A DNA stretch of 64,000 bases from Chloroflexota bacterium. Its GTDB lineage: Bacteria > Chloroflexota > Chloroflexia > Chloroheliales > Chloroheliaceae. How positions within the stretch are numbered: the first letter of the stretch is position 1; each line of letters starts with the position of its first letter. Both the position numbers and the translations under genes were made by a program. A model generated the notes under the pieces. The model did not search any database. It worked only from the letters and a program-made list of their open reading frames with translations, and was not told the DNA's origin. Positions 43,887 to 52,441 of this stretch are shown piece by piece. The stretch lies in assembly GCA_028287745.1 (NCBI GenBank), contig JAQBPB010000104.1, positions 1 to 64,000 on the forward strand. Reading direction: 5' to 3'.

Positions 43887-45629
43887 TTACTGGTTATAGC
43901 GCCAGAGCCGGTAGTGCAAGCCGACATTGCCCATCTCGACCCGCCATTCGGGGGCGTTAGAGGGCGTGAAGGTCAGTACTCTCCGCTCAAAGACCTGGAC
44001 CAGAACATCCTGCTCGATCCCTTTGACTTTGGCTTTGGTCCAGTAAGGTTCGGACAGGGGCAGACCCACAATAAAGAGCCACTCCCGGGGCAGCGTTTTG
44101 AAGGAAGTCATAAACACTTCGGGAATGTTATGGCCCAGGGTCGGTTCGTAATAACCATACTTCACCGCGACCGGCGGCTTCACCTGGCTGACCTGGCCGC
44201 TTACATTCAGGGCTTCCTGGACTACCTGACCGACCCGGTTAGCGGCCCGCCGGTCGTTATTAAGCGAGGCTACCTTGCTAAAGGTCTGGTAAGTCGGCGC
44301 GTTGGGATTATTTGTAACATCCCCGGCGATTACTACCTGGGCCGCGCCCGGTCCGGGTATGAAGTTATTATCGCCAACCTGGATTTTGTTGCTCATTAGC
44401 TCTTCGGGCAGCAGGCCGCTGGTGACATACCAATCGCTTTTAGCATCGGCACCGGGCTGGTTAATTTCCAGGCGGGCCTTATCGAAGTACCAGACATTCC
44501 GCTGGCCTTTGGTGCTTTCGGTATAATTTTCGAGGGCGGCCCGGTTAACATCCGGCCCATAGAGCCAGGTCCGGCTGCTGCCGGTTTGTCCGACCGTACC
44601 ATCCACTTTACGCCAGAGGTCGCCGATAGCAACCGGGGCTTTGGCTACTCCGGCAGGTAAGGGTGTAACCGGTGTTGGGGTAGGAGTAGGAGTTGGTGAA
44701 GGCGCTGGGGTTGGGCTCCCGGCGGCCGGTAACGGCCCGGTCTTAAAGGACCAGGTGCGAGACTCTTTTTGCCCGTTTATTTTGTAGGTCATTGTCACGG
44801 TGTAGGGCTGGTTTTTAACCATCGGCTTACGGGCGGCAATCACAAAAGTTGCCCGGGTGGTATAAGTATTGCCAATTGCAATAACCGTATCAACTTTGTT
44901 GCCGTCCGGCCCGAGAAGCTGGCTTTCTTCGGCCACCAGTTCCATTTTCCCGGTGCCCCGGTAAGTTAGCGTGACCGGGTTGCCAATCGGAAACGATACA
45001 CCGCTGAAAATATTCGGGCTCTCACCCCAGAAGGTTGTACCAAAGCTGGCAAAATCATTGGGCGGCCACTGGATTACCGGCGGGTTGTACACGTAATTGG
45101 CTTTGGTTGTCCCAAAAGCGATAACGTCCACCGCATTTTTGCCGGTTGCAAAGCCGTAGCCAATGTCGGTGTAGGCCGGTTCGAGTATCGGCGTCCGGTG
45201 CGAGACAGTATTCATCAGCCCGTCAACCGCCGCGACCGGTTCGCCAATTCCGGACATATCCTCGTTGACCCAGCCGGTATAACCGAAATTTCTGGCCCGG
45301 CTTTGCATATCGGCCCCAACGTAACCCGGTTTCCCGGCCGTTTCATTGTGAACCTCGCCCCAGCCGTTCAGCTTTACATAATTGGCATGGCCGCTGGCGG
45401 CTTGCATCAGGGCCGGGTTCAACCGGGCAGGCGGCACTCCGGCCAGGCTGCGGTAATAGTTAATCCGGTCCAGGGCCCTTTGTTGTTCGGCGGTAGGGGT
45501 AACGTCCTCGGCCCGGGCTGCCGGAAGGCTGCCGGGGGTAAAGACGCCGCTCAGTAGCAGGGCAAAGACCAGGGTGGTAAGCCCCTGACCAAGCCAGAAA
45601 AAGGTCTTGTTCTGGAGTTGCATGTTCAA
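43887..45629 (-). CDS. Secreted CAP (SCP/PR-1) domain protein with C-terminal Chloroflexota-type domain
   Basis: This 580-residue exported protein has a signal peptide of about 40 residues (LTTLVFALLLSGVFTPG, then ARAED). A CAP domain follows at about 45-175, with INYYRSLAGVPP, the His of SGHANYVKLNGWGE, GYTGWVNEDM and a second His in VSHRTPILEP. A beta-sandwich-like segment extends to about 300, followed by a Pro/Thr linker near 308-325 (SPTPTPTPTPV). The C-terminal 240 residues, with WYFDKARLEIN and VQVFERRVLTFTPSNAPEW, match a domain seen at the ends of many Chloroflexota exoproteins. The role is likely cell-surface or extracellular. A terminator lies directly downstream. Confidence 0.85.
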   Translation of the reverse strand: MNMQLQNKTFFWLGQGLTTLVFALLLSGVFTPGSLPAARAEDVTPTAEQQRALDRINYYRSLAGVPPARLNPALMQAASGHANYVKLNGWGEVHNETAGKPGYVGADMQSRARNFGYTGWVNEDMSGIGEPVAAVDGLMNTVSHRTPILEPAYTDIGYGFATGKNAVDVIAFGTTKANYVYNPPVIQWPPNDFASFGTTFWGESPNIFSGVSFPIGNPVTLTYRGTGKMELVAEESQLLGPDGNKVDTVIAIGNTYTTRATFVIAARKPMVKNQPYTVTMTYKINGQKESRTWSFKTGPLPAAGSPTPAPSPTPTPTPTPVTPLPAGVAKAPVAIGDLWRKVDGTVGQTGSSRTWLYGPDVNRAALENYTESTKGQRNVWYFDKARLEINQPGADAKSDWYVTSGLLPEELMSNKIQVGDNNFIPGPGAAQVVIAGDVTNNPNAPTYQTFSKVASLNNDRRAANRVGQVVQEALNVSGQVSQVKPPVAVKYGYYEPTLGHNIPEVFMTSFKTLPREWLFIVGLPLSEPYWTKAKVKGIEQDVLVQVFERRVLTFTPSNAPEWRVEMGNVGLHYRLWRYNQ

Positions 45630-45880
45630 ACGGTATTCCTTTATAAGATTATAAATTGCATTTAGAACGCTTTACGAGCAGGTAAATAAAGACGCACCGG
45701 AATAGTTGTCATTTAGCCAAAATACCGCACTAAGGATAGCGTGTCAAGCGGCGAAAAAGTACCAGGTATTTTGAACGAGCTAAAAATTGCCTTTTAAAAG
45801 GTCTTATATAAGAACGAATGAAATAGGTGATTGGGTTCACAAAAATGACGAAACGATTATTGTCACTTATAATGGCAGGT

Positions 45881-46822
45881 ATGAAAACTAAGCGGTACAC
45901 AAAATTATCTGGTCTGGCCGGGATTGCCCTGGCCCTGCTGGTCTTTCTGGCGGCCTGCCAGGACCAATCGTCCGCCCCGACGGCAACGCCAGCAGCCAGC
46001 CCCGGCCAGACCTTAACGGCTCCGGCAGTGACTTCTCCGGCCCCGGCGACCTCCGGCAGCGCCGGTATTACGGTTACCCCGGCTCAAACCGCTACCGCTC
46101 CGGCCGTTCCGAGCGCGGCCCCGGTTACGCCCACCCCTTTACCGGCTACCCCGGTGAACAGCCAGGCGGACCCTGCTTTCAATCAGGTCTGGCAAGCTGT
46201 CCAAAAACTGGCGGTTCAGGCCAAAAGCTTTCGCTACAGGTTGCAACAGACCGGCGAGCTAAATAGCGGCGGCAGCCTGAGCCGGTTTGAAGCGGCCGGT
46301 AACGGCGAGTTCCAGCGGCCCGCCTTTCACCAGTTGCTTACCCTGAAAGTGGCGGGCCAGGAGCAGCAAATCGAACATTACGGCCGGGAGAACCAGCTTT
46401 TCCAGCGGGTAGTCAGCCTGGTTGCCTGGCGCAGCTTGCAACCGGCGGTCGCCGGTCCCTATCCCGGGCTAAACCAGGCCCAGGGTATAAAAGCGGCCGG
46501 TAAAGAGGCTCTCAACGGTTTGAATACCACTAAATATGGCTGGACTTTCCCGGCCGCTTTGCTTTTGCCTGCTACCGGCCAGCCGGAAGGGCTAGGCGCG
46601 CTGTCGGCTACCGGTATTTACCAGTCGTTTTCGGGGGATAAAACTTCTCAGGCCCAGGCGACTATCTGGATTGATGACACGACCGGCTATATCGTTCGCT
46701 ACCAGATTACGACCAACTTTACGACCGGCGACTCCACCCTGAACTACAGCGCTATTTACGATTATGCCGATTTTGACCAGGCGGCGGTAAAAGTTGAAGC
46801 CCCGGGGGACCTGCCAAAATGA
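45881..46822 (+). CDS. Lipoprotein, LppX/LprG-like fold
   Basis: Taking the ATG at 45881 the product has 313 residues, begins with MKTKRYTKLSG, and has the lipobox LAAC at about residue 27, so it is lipid-anchored outside the membrane. In-frame GTG 45827 and ATG 45845 give longer, less usual signal sequences. A Pro/Ala/Thr-rich linker (about 30-95) leads into a domain of about 210 residues with repeated beta-strands (FRYRLQQTGELNS, ATIWIDDTTGYIVRYQI), typical of the LppX_LprAFG/LolA-like lipid-carrying fold. The next lipoprotein gene overlaps its stop by four bases (ATGA), so they are coupled. Confidence 0.78.
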   Translation: MKTKRYTKLSGLAGIALALLVFLAACQDQSSAPTATPAASPGQTLTAPAVTSPAPATSGSAGITVTPAQTATAPAVPSAAPVTPTPLPATPVNSQADPAFNQVWQAVQKLAVQAKSFRYRLQQTGELNSGGSLSRFEAAGNGEFQRPAFHQLLTLKVAGQEQQIEHYGRENQLFQRVVSLVAWRSLQPAVAGPYPGLNQAQGIKAAGKEALNGLNTTKYGWTFPAALLLPATGQPEGLGALSATGIYQSFSGDKTSQAQATIWIDDTTGYIVRYQITTNFTTGDSTLNYSAIYDYADFDQAAVKVEAPGDLPK

Positions 46823-47466
46823 TTAAACCTTACAAACTTTCCGGCTTTAGCCTGGCCTGTATAATTCTACTTTTGCTTACCGTTCTACTGGCCGCTTGCG
46901 GTGAAGAAACGCCCACAAGCGATACTTCAGTCACGCCAACCCCGACTGTCCCGGTTCCTACCGCTACCGTGACGGCCGCCCCAACTCCTACCCCTACGCC
47001 CACGCCGGAACCGACCCGTGCCGCTGTCACGATACCGGCAAACACCACTCCGGTGGTAGGAGATTTACCGGCCCCGGCGCAGAGTCGCAAGCTGAACCTG
47101 ACCCTGGACATGCTCCAGCGCTTGCAAAAGAGGCTGGGCGGTCAACCGGCCGCGACCGACCTGAGCAGCCTGGCGGTTGGCGCTTATGCTATGAACGGGC
47201 AGCCGGTCGATGCCCTGGACTTTTACCGGGCGGTTATGCCCGCGAAAGGCTGGACCGAAACGCACCGCTATGATAATCGCTTTGGAATTTACTTTGAGAA
47301 GGGCGACCGGGTGGCGATAGCCAGCGCGGTCGGTATACCCGACGAAAGCACAGTGACTTTCCTGGCCGGTTTCATTCCTGAAGTTAAGGGCCAGGTCAAA
47401 GGTGGCGAAGTGCTTGTCCTGCTGGGCCAGGGGGATAGTTCGGTCTTTGAACTGCTAAAAAAGTAG
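46819..47466 (+). CDS. Lipoprotein with Thr/Pro linker
   Basis: This 215-residue lipoprotein starts MIKPYKLSGF, has a hydrophobic signal and the lipobox LLAAC near residue 27, then a Thr/Pro-rich linker (PTPTPTPEPT). A globular domain of about 135 residues follows, with GAYAMNGQPVDALDFYRAVM and RVAIASAVGIPDESTV. The globular part has no named family that I recognise; a pattern of an amphipathic helix followed by strands suggests a small alpha/beta fold. Its ATG overlaps the previous stop codon, and it ends 7 bp before the converging adenylate cyclase gene. Confidence 0.8.
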   Translation: MIKPYKLSGFSLACIILLLLTVLLAACGEETPTSDTSVTPTPTVPVPTATVTAAPTPTPTPTPEPTRAAVTIPANTTPVVGDLPAPAQSRKLNLTLDMLQRLQKRLGGQPAATDLSSLAVGAYAMNGQPVDALDFYRAVMPAKGWTETHRYDNRFGIYFEKGDRVAIASAVGIPDESTVTFLAGFIPEVKGQVKGGEVLVLLGQGDSSVFELLKK

Positions 47467-47473
47467 CGTGAGC

Positions 47474-48622
47474 TTATAAGATAGTTTCTAACAGATAGGC
47501 GCGGATGGGGTCGCGCTTGCCTTTGACCGTCACCGCTGGGATTTCCGAAGCCCGTATGTGGCCTTCCATCAGCCGGTAGACTGCTTCGCTGATTAGAATC
47601 TGGTCCCCCTGCGCCGACTGTTCCAGGCGCTGGGCCACGTTTACCTTGTCCCCGATGACCGTATAATCCATCAGCCGTTCCGAACCCACGTTGCCTACGA
47701 TTACCTCCCCAAAGTTAATCCCGATGCCCAGCCCCAAAGCCTGTAACTCCGGGTCTGACCAGCCATCCCGAATCCGTTTGAAGGCAGCCTGCATATCCAG
47801 GGCGGTTTGCAGGCAGCGTTCCAGGTCGTCACCATAGGATATGGGGGCGCCGTAGAAAGCCAACACACTGTCGCCCACATATTTATCAAAGGTTCCCTTG
47901 TTTTTAAAAACTACTTCAGTAATATCGTGGAAACATTCGTTGAGCACTTCGACCACTCGTTCGGCGCTGGTATTTTCGGAAAACCTGGTAAAGCCCCGGA
48001 TGTCGGCGAAAAGAATGGCTAGCTCGCGTTTCTCGCCACCCAGCTTCATGCGCTCTTCCGGGTTTTGTAGCAGAGTGTTGACGATTTCCTCGCTGACATA
48101 GCGGTTCAATAAGCGGGACAGCAAATTCCGCTTTTGCTCGACTTCATTGTGCAACCGGCGTATTCGCAGGAGTGAGCGCACCCGGGCCTTTAGCTCCTGG
48201 CGGTTGAAAGGCTTGGTCAGGAAATCGTCAGCCCCGGCGGTGATGCCGCGCAGTTTATCTTCCAGTTGGTCCAGGGCGGTAATCAGGACAATCGGGATAA
48301 AGCGGCTGGTTTCACCGGCTTTAAGTTGCTCACAGACCTCGAACCCGTTCATGCCGGGCATCATCACGTCCAACAGGACCAGGTCCGGCTCGTTTTCGGC
48401 TACAAAAGCCAGGGCCTCGTAGCCGTCGGCAGCGGTAGTAACCGTATAACCGTCCGTGATGAGCAGCGCTTCCAATAGTTCAACATTGGCGGGCACATCA
48501 TCTACCACCAGGATATGCGCAACCTCTCGGCTGCCGTCCCGGCCGTAGCCCGCCCCGGTAACTTGCCGGGTAGTATCGAGCCCCGCCCTGGATAAAGGTG
48601 TCTGCTGGCCCAAGAAATCCAT
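47474..48622 (-). CDS. Class III adenylate cyclase with N-terminal response-regulator receiver domain
   Basis: This 382-residue cytoplasmic protein starts with 30 loosely conserved residues, then a receiver domain at about 36-155 with phospho-acceptor Asp85 (LVLLDVMMPGMNG) and Lys in LTKPFNRQE. A short helix (RNLLSRLLNRYVSEEI) leads to the cyclase domain at about 190-382. Metal-binding Asp residues lie in ILFADIRGF and GDSVLAFYG, Lys in FDKYVGD and Asp in MDYTVIGD indicate ATP as substrate, and NVAQRLE carries the transition-state Asn and Arg. Phosphorylation would gate cAMP synthesis. Its kinase partner is not nearby. It lies upstream of a lone receiver gene on the same strand. Confidence 0.92.
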   Translation of the reverse strand: MDFLGQQTPLSRAGLDTTRQVTGAGYGRDGSREVAHILVVDDVPANVELLEALLITDGYTVTTAADGYEALAFVAENEPDLVLLDVMMPGMNGFEVCEQLKAGETSRFIPIVLITALDQLEDKLRGITAGADDFLTKPFNRQELKARVRSLLRIRRLHNEVEQKRNLLSRLLNRYVSEEIVNTLLQNPEERMKLGGEKRELAILFADIRGFTRFSENTSAERVVEVLNECFHDITEVVFKNKGTFDKYVGDSVLAFYGAPISYGDDLERCLQTALDMQAAFKRIRDGWSDPELQALGLGIGINFGEVIVGNVGSERLMDYTVIGDKVNVAQRLEQSAQGDQILISEAVYRLMEGHIRASEIPAVTVKGKRDPIRAYLLETIL

Positions 48623-48898
48623 TGATTACTCCAACCTGGTAATAAGTCAGTAGTCAGTGAGGGAGAAGTCAGACGGTAGAATGCGGTATTTTAGCCTTTC
48701 AGGGCCGTGTTTATTACCTTGCGTTGATTTGTTTATTTCCCTACCGTAATTACTACCATTTAACTAACTACTCTGCTTATCGTTCCTACCGACTATTTAC
48801 CAACTACTCTGCCTGCTTACCTACTCTAACTACCGCAATTAACTGCTAGCTACTATCTACTTTCCCTGCCGGTCCCTATCTCCACTGACCTCTGACTA
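48623..48898. other. G-poor low-complexity spacer
   Basis: Non-coding gap between the cyclase and the lone receiver gene. On the plus strand it is built from ACTAC/CTACT/CTGCC-like units with very few G residues (especially 48740-48900). Near 48640-48660 it contains CAGTAGTCAGT, which also occurs inverted at about 24336-24346. No gene or clear promoter is seen. Confidence 0.5.
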
Positions 48899-49279
48899 TT
48901 ACCCTACCTGCTTCCCCTGCAAAAACCGGGCAATCATGGCATGAAACAGGCGGGTATCAATCGGTTTAGACATATAACCGTTGCAACCGGCCTCCATAAC
49001 CTTTTGCTCATCGCCTTTCATGGCATGGGCGGTCAGGGCGATAATTATCAGGTCTTTTAAGTTTTCGTCCTCGCGCAAAATTCTGGTAGCTGTCAGGCCG
49101 TCCATGCCGGGCAGTTGAATATCCATCAAAACCAGGTCCGGCTGGTTGGCCCGAATAGCCTGGATACCTTCCAGTGCGGTCACTGCTTCACGAACCCGGT
49201 ACCCGCGTGACTCTAACAAATCGCGGGCTAATTCCATGTTTAACGGATTATCTTCGATTATAAGTATTTCCGCAGGCAT
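48899..49279 (-). CDS. Stand-alone response-regulator receiver protein (CheY/DivK-like)
   Basis: This 126-residue protein is only a receiver domain. The acidic pair is in ILIIEDNPLN, the phospho-acceptor is Asp53 in LVLMDIQLPGMDG, the switch Thr is in IIALTAHAMKGDE, and the Lys is in GYMSKPID. The spacing and NPLNMELA segment recall receivers of hybrid histidine kinases and DivK. It has no output domain, so it must act by protein contact. Located upstream of the REC-adenylate cyclase gene on the same strand, it may share a kinase with it. Confidence 0.92.
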   Translation of the reverse strand: MPAEILIIEDNPLNMELARDLLESRGYRVREAVTALEGIQAIRANQPDLVLMDIQLPGMDGLTATRILREDENLKDLIIIALTAHAMKGDEQKVMEAGCNGYMSKPIDTRLFHAMIARFLQGKQVG

Positions 49280-49962
49280 ATTGGCAAAGGGTTATTCCAT
49301 AAGGAAACATTATCACAGGTTTCGTAGTTGTAATACTACAATTTATTTAAAGTTTGGGCTAGCCTATTATACCCTTAGTGGCTTAAAATTTCATTAATAA
49401 CGCAATTTACAGGCTCTGGGGCGTGTTTATTAAACCTTTTAACTTATTGACTTTTAATAAAGGGGGCCAATTACCAATAGGGAACCGGATTTGAAATATC
49501 CTGACAGTTTTAACAGTTGAGTCCAGGATAAGTTTATTTTCCGACTCACGTAATTTGGTGGTTTACTATGAGTCACCTATGTCATAATTAGAACGATTTA
49601 TTCAAAAATTAAAGTCGAAACTTGCTTTGGGAATTGGTTCATTATAATTTAGCAAATAACCGGTCAATCCCTATTATACTTTTACCTTTTTTCACTTCAA
49701 AGGGCTATTTTATTAAAATTTAGCGGCTGCTACCTGGAATGAGTAATAATTAGGTACACAAGACTCAACATTTATCGACTGTATTTCGTTTTTTTGTTTA
49801 TAGGAGAGGGAGAAAACAAGAGAAAACTTATTGCTATTAAACAGTTTTATGATACAATAAATTTACCGTACAGGTTATGATAACTGCACTATTCATGTGA
49901 CTCGGCAAAAAGCGTTTACCACACTTCCGGTTACTAAAAAAGCGAACAAGGGGACACGAAAA
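49280..49962. other. AT-rich non-coding region upstream of the XRE-TPR regulator
   Basis: About 680 bases with no gene supported on either strand. A perfect TATAAT at 49643-49648 has only a poor -35 partner (TTGCTT, 15-base spacing). No recognised small RNA or leader structure was found, although this length could hold one. Confidence 0.4.
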
Positions 49963-51354
49963 ATGACTGCCGAAAAGCCTCCTAACCTTGAAGGTTTAGC
50001 GCCGATTGTTGGGTTGCGAATCCGAGAATCTCGCACTGATAAAGGACTAAGTCAAAAAGACCTGGTAGGGGAACGTTTCTCGAAAAGTTACATAAGCTCT
50101 ATCGAACGAGGTAAGATAACTCCTTCTTTAAAAGCGTTGGAATATATTGCCCGCCGTTTAAATGTAACGGTAGGTTATTTGTTGACCGGGGTGCACCCCG
50201 GCCAATCGACCACCACTAATAATGCCTTCACACCTTCACCGGAAGAACCGATTGACCAGGAGTCTCCGGCTCGCTGGGATTTGTTGATGTACGAAGCCCG
50301 TATTCTGCGCGAACAGCACCGCTACGAGCAGGCCCGCCACCTTCTCAGTACCAAGATACGAGTGCGTCAATTAGGGGTTGAGCAACTCAAACAGTATCAC
50401 TTTACCCTGGCGCAGGTCTCGGTGGACCTGGCCGATTATGCCGGGGCCCTGGCCGAACTTGAAGCTGCCCGGGACCTGGCCGATAAGACCGGCGATCAGG
50501 AAATGTTGGCCCGCATCCGCCAATTTAGCGGGCTGATTTTCATGCGCCAGGGTAAACCGGTGCTGGCTATCGAACAATTGCGCCAGGCCTTGCAAGCGGT
50601 CGAAACCGGCGTTATGAAAGGGTTTCATTACCGGCTGGCCGTGTTCAGCCAGTTGGGCCTGTTACAGCACCAACTTGGCGACGATAAAGAAGCGGTCGAA
50701 ATGTACCAGCGGGCTTTGCACCTGGCCGAAGATGGCGCCACTCCCGAGAAACTGGCCCTGCTTTACTGGAACCTGGCCGTCTCCTACCGGGATGGCGGCA
50801 ACCTGACACAGGCCAAAGTTTACGCCGGTAAAAGCCTGGCTCTCTACGAAACCCTGGGCGACATGAAGATGCTGACCGAATTAAGGTCGGGCTACGGCCT
50901 GATTTTATTTGAGGCCCGCCGCTTCAAAGAAGCCGAAGAGCAATTCCAGCAGGCTAAACAACAGGCCGCCGAACACAACGACCCTGTTGACCATACAATT
51001 GCCTGTATGCACCTGGCCGACCTGTACCTGGAACAAAATGACCTGGAAAAGGCTCGCCGCTACAGCGATGAAATGGAACAGGGGCTGGATAAGGTCGATC
51101 CGACTGTCCGGGGCCATGCCTACAGCAGCCGGGCCAGCCTGCTGGCTGCCCAGGGTGATAACGAAAAGGCTATCACCTATTTTGAAGACGCGGTTCAGCT
51201 TATCGAACCGACCCACTCCAAAGAACTGCTCAGCAAGATTTATTTCCGGTATGCCCGCGCCCTCAGTGCGATTGGCAATTCGGCCCGGGCGGCTGAAATG
51301 TTCGAACGGGCGTACCGCCAGCTAGGCCGGACCAGCCTGGTCACCGACCGCTAA
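49963..51354 (+). CDS. XRE-family HTH regulator with C-terminal TPR repeats
   Basis: This 463-residue protein joins an N-terminal Cro/CI-type HTH (residues about 14-72: LRIRESRTDKGLSQKDLVGE, then SKSYISSIERGKITPSLKAL) to about eight TPR-like repeats (from about 100 to the end, for example YQRALHLAEDGATPEKLALL). The architecture resembles RRNPP-type and other ligand-sensing regulators in which TPRs bind a peptide or protein, but no partner peptide gene was seen. ATG 49963 is chosen because AAGGGG lies 9 bases upstream; an in-frame GTG at 49897 lacks a site. A strong terminator follows at 51368-51413, so it is a single-gene unit. Confidence 0.88.
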   Translation: MTAEKPPNLEGLAPIVGLRIRESRTDKGLSQKDLVGERFSKSYISSIERGKITPSLKALEYIARRLNVTVGYLLTGVHPGQSTTTNNAFTPSPEEPIDQESPARWDLLMYEARILREQHRYEQARHLLSTKIRVRQLGVEQLKQYHFTLAQVSVDLADYAGALAELEAARDLADKTGDQEMLARIRQFSGLIFMRQGKPVLAIEQLRQALQAVETGVMKGFHYRLAVFSQLGLLQHQLGDDKEAVEMYQRALHLAEDGATPEKLALLYWNLAVSYRDGGNLTQAKVYAGKSLALYETLGDMKMLTELRSGYGLILFEARRFKEAEEQFQQAKQQAAEHNDPVDHTIACMHLADLYLEQNDLEKARRYSDEMEQGLDKVDPTVRGHAYSSRASLLAAQGDNEKAITYFEDAVQLIEPTHSKELLSKIYFRYARALSAIGNSARAAEMFERAYRQLGRTSLVTDR

Positions 51355-51367
51355 CAGGCCGGGAAAT

Positions 51368-51413
51368 AAAACCGGGTCCGCTGCCAATAACTACAGCAGC
51401 GGACCCGGTTTTT
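51368..51413 (+). terminator. Intrinsic terminator after the XRE-TPR gene
   Basis: Perfect 16-bp stem AAAACCGGGTCCGCTG/CAGCGGACCCGGTTTT with a 13-base loop and a T-run. The left A-tract may also serve the converging oxidoreductase gene. Confidence 0.95.
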
Positions 51414-51454
51414 GCTTTTAACTCCGGGTAAGAGCTGGTGGTTTAACACCGAAG

Positions 51455-52432
51455 TTAACTGGAAATCAAAGCAGGCATTACCTCCCTGGCAAAAAGCCGC
51501 ATGCTTTCCATTTTAGCCGGTTGATTGAAGTAGAGGACGAAATACTCGGCCCCCGCTTCGATTATGCCTTTGAAAGTCTCAATTAGCTGGTCGGGCGTGC
51601 CAACCGCGCTACCCTTGCCGAATTCCGCAAGACTGGCCCCGTTACGGTAAGGCGCGGTGACGCTTTCAAGTTCAGCCTGGGTTGGCGCGGCAAAAACCGT
51701 AAAGCTGGCCGTCTTTAGAATCCGGTCGTAGTCGCGGCCCTCTGCCTGACAATGGCGGCGCAGTACCTCGAATTTGTGGCGGTAGAAAGCCGGGTCGGTG
51801 CTGTCGGTAACATTGCAGGCATCCCCATATTTAGCAACCAGCTTGAGCGTAACTTTCTCACCCGCCCCGCCAATCCAGAGCGGAATGTGCGGTTTCTGTA
51901 CCCCTTTCGGCTCATTTATCGCGTCTTTAATCCGGTAATATTGACCTTCAAAGCTGGCGCGGGGTTCTTCCCACATTTTTAGAATAATCTGGGCCGCCTC
52001 GTCCAACCGGCGCAAGCGTTCACCTGTTTCGGGAAAGGGTAGCTCATACCCGTAGGCCTCGTACTCGCCTTTATCCCAACCCCCTCCGATTCCCAGGATG
52101 GCCCGGCCGTGGCTCAGGACATCCAGGGTTGACGCGATTTTCGCCAGCAAAGCGGGGTTGCGGTAGGGGTTGCAGGTGACAAGCTGGCCGAGTTTGACCT
52201 TTTTGGTGTCGCGGGCCAGGGCCGCCAGGGTGGTCCAGCATTCGAAAGTGGTTTCTGGTACTGGCTCAGGGACGGTATGGAAATGGTCGTAGACCCAGAC
52301 CGAATCAAAACCCAGCCGCTCGGCCTCAACCGCCACCGCTGTCATGGTTTCGAATTGCTCAACCGGGTCGGCAATCCCGGCTAAATCCATCCGCCAGCCC
52401 TGCGGCACGAAAGCTCCGAACTTTATCTCCAT
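51455..52432 (-). CDS. LLM-class F420-dependent oxidoreductase
   Basis: This 325-residue luciferase-like monooxygenase-family protein has a TIM barrel with FGAFVPQGW at strand 1, RLGFDSVWVYDHFHTV, RDTKKVKLGQLVTCNPYRNP, and GRAILGIGGGWDKGEYEAYG, all typical of F420-using members rather than bacterial luciferase. The actual substrate is unknown; relatives include F420-dependent glucose-6-phosphate and secondary-alcohol dehydrogenases. This implies the organism makes coenzyme F420. It lies 9 bp downstream of the acyl-CoA synthetase/GNAT gene on the same strand, so probably one transcript. Confidence 0.87.
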   Translation of the reverse strand: MEIKFGAFVPQGWRMDLAGIADPVEQFETMTAVAVEAERLGFDSVWVYDHFHTVPEPVPETTFECWTTLAALARDTKKVKLGQLVTCNPYRNPALLAKIASTLDVLSHGRAILGIGGGWDKGEYEAYGYELPFPETGERLRRLDEAAQIILKMWEEPRASFEGQYYRIKDAINEPKGVQKPHIPLWIGGAGEKVTLKLVAKYGDACNVTDSTDPAFYRHKFEVLRRHCQAEGRDYDRILKTASFTVFAAPTQAELESVTAPYRNGASLAEFGKGSAVGTPDQLIETFKGIIEAGAEYFVLYFNQPAKMESMRLFAREVMPALISS

Positions 52433-52441
52433 TATGCTCCT

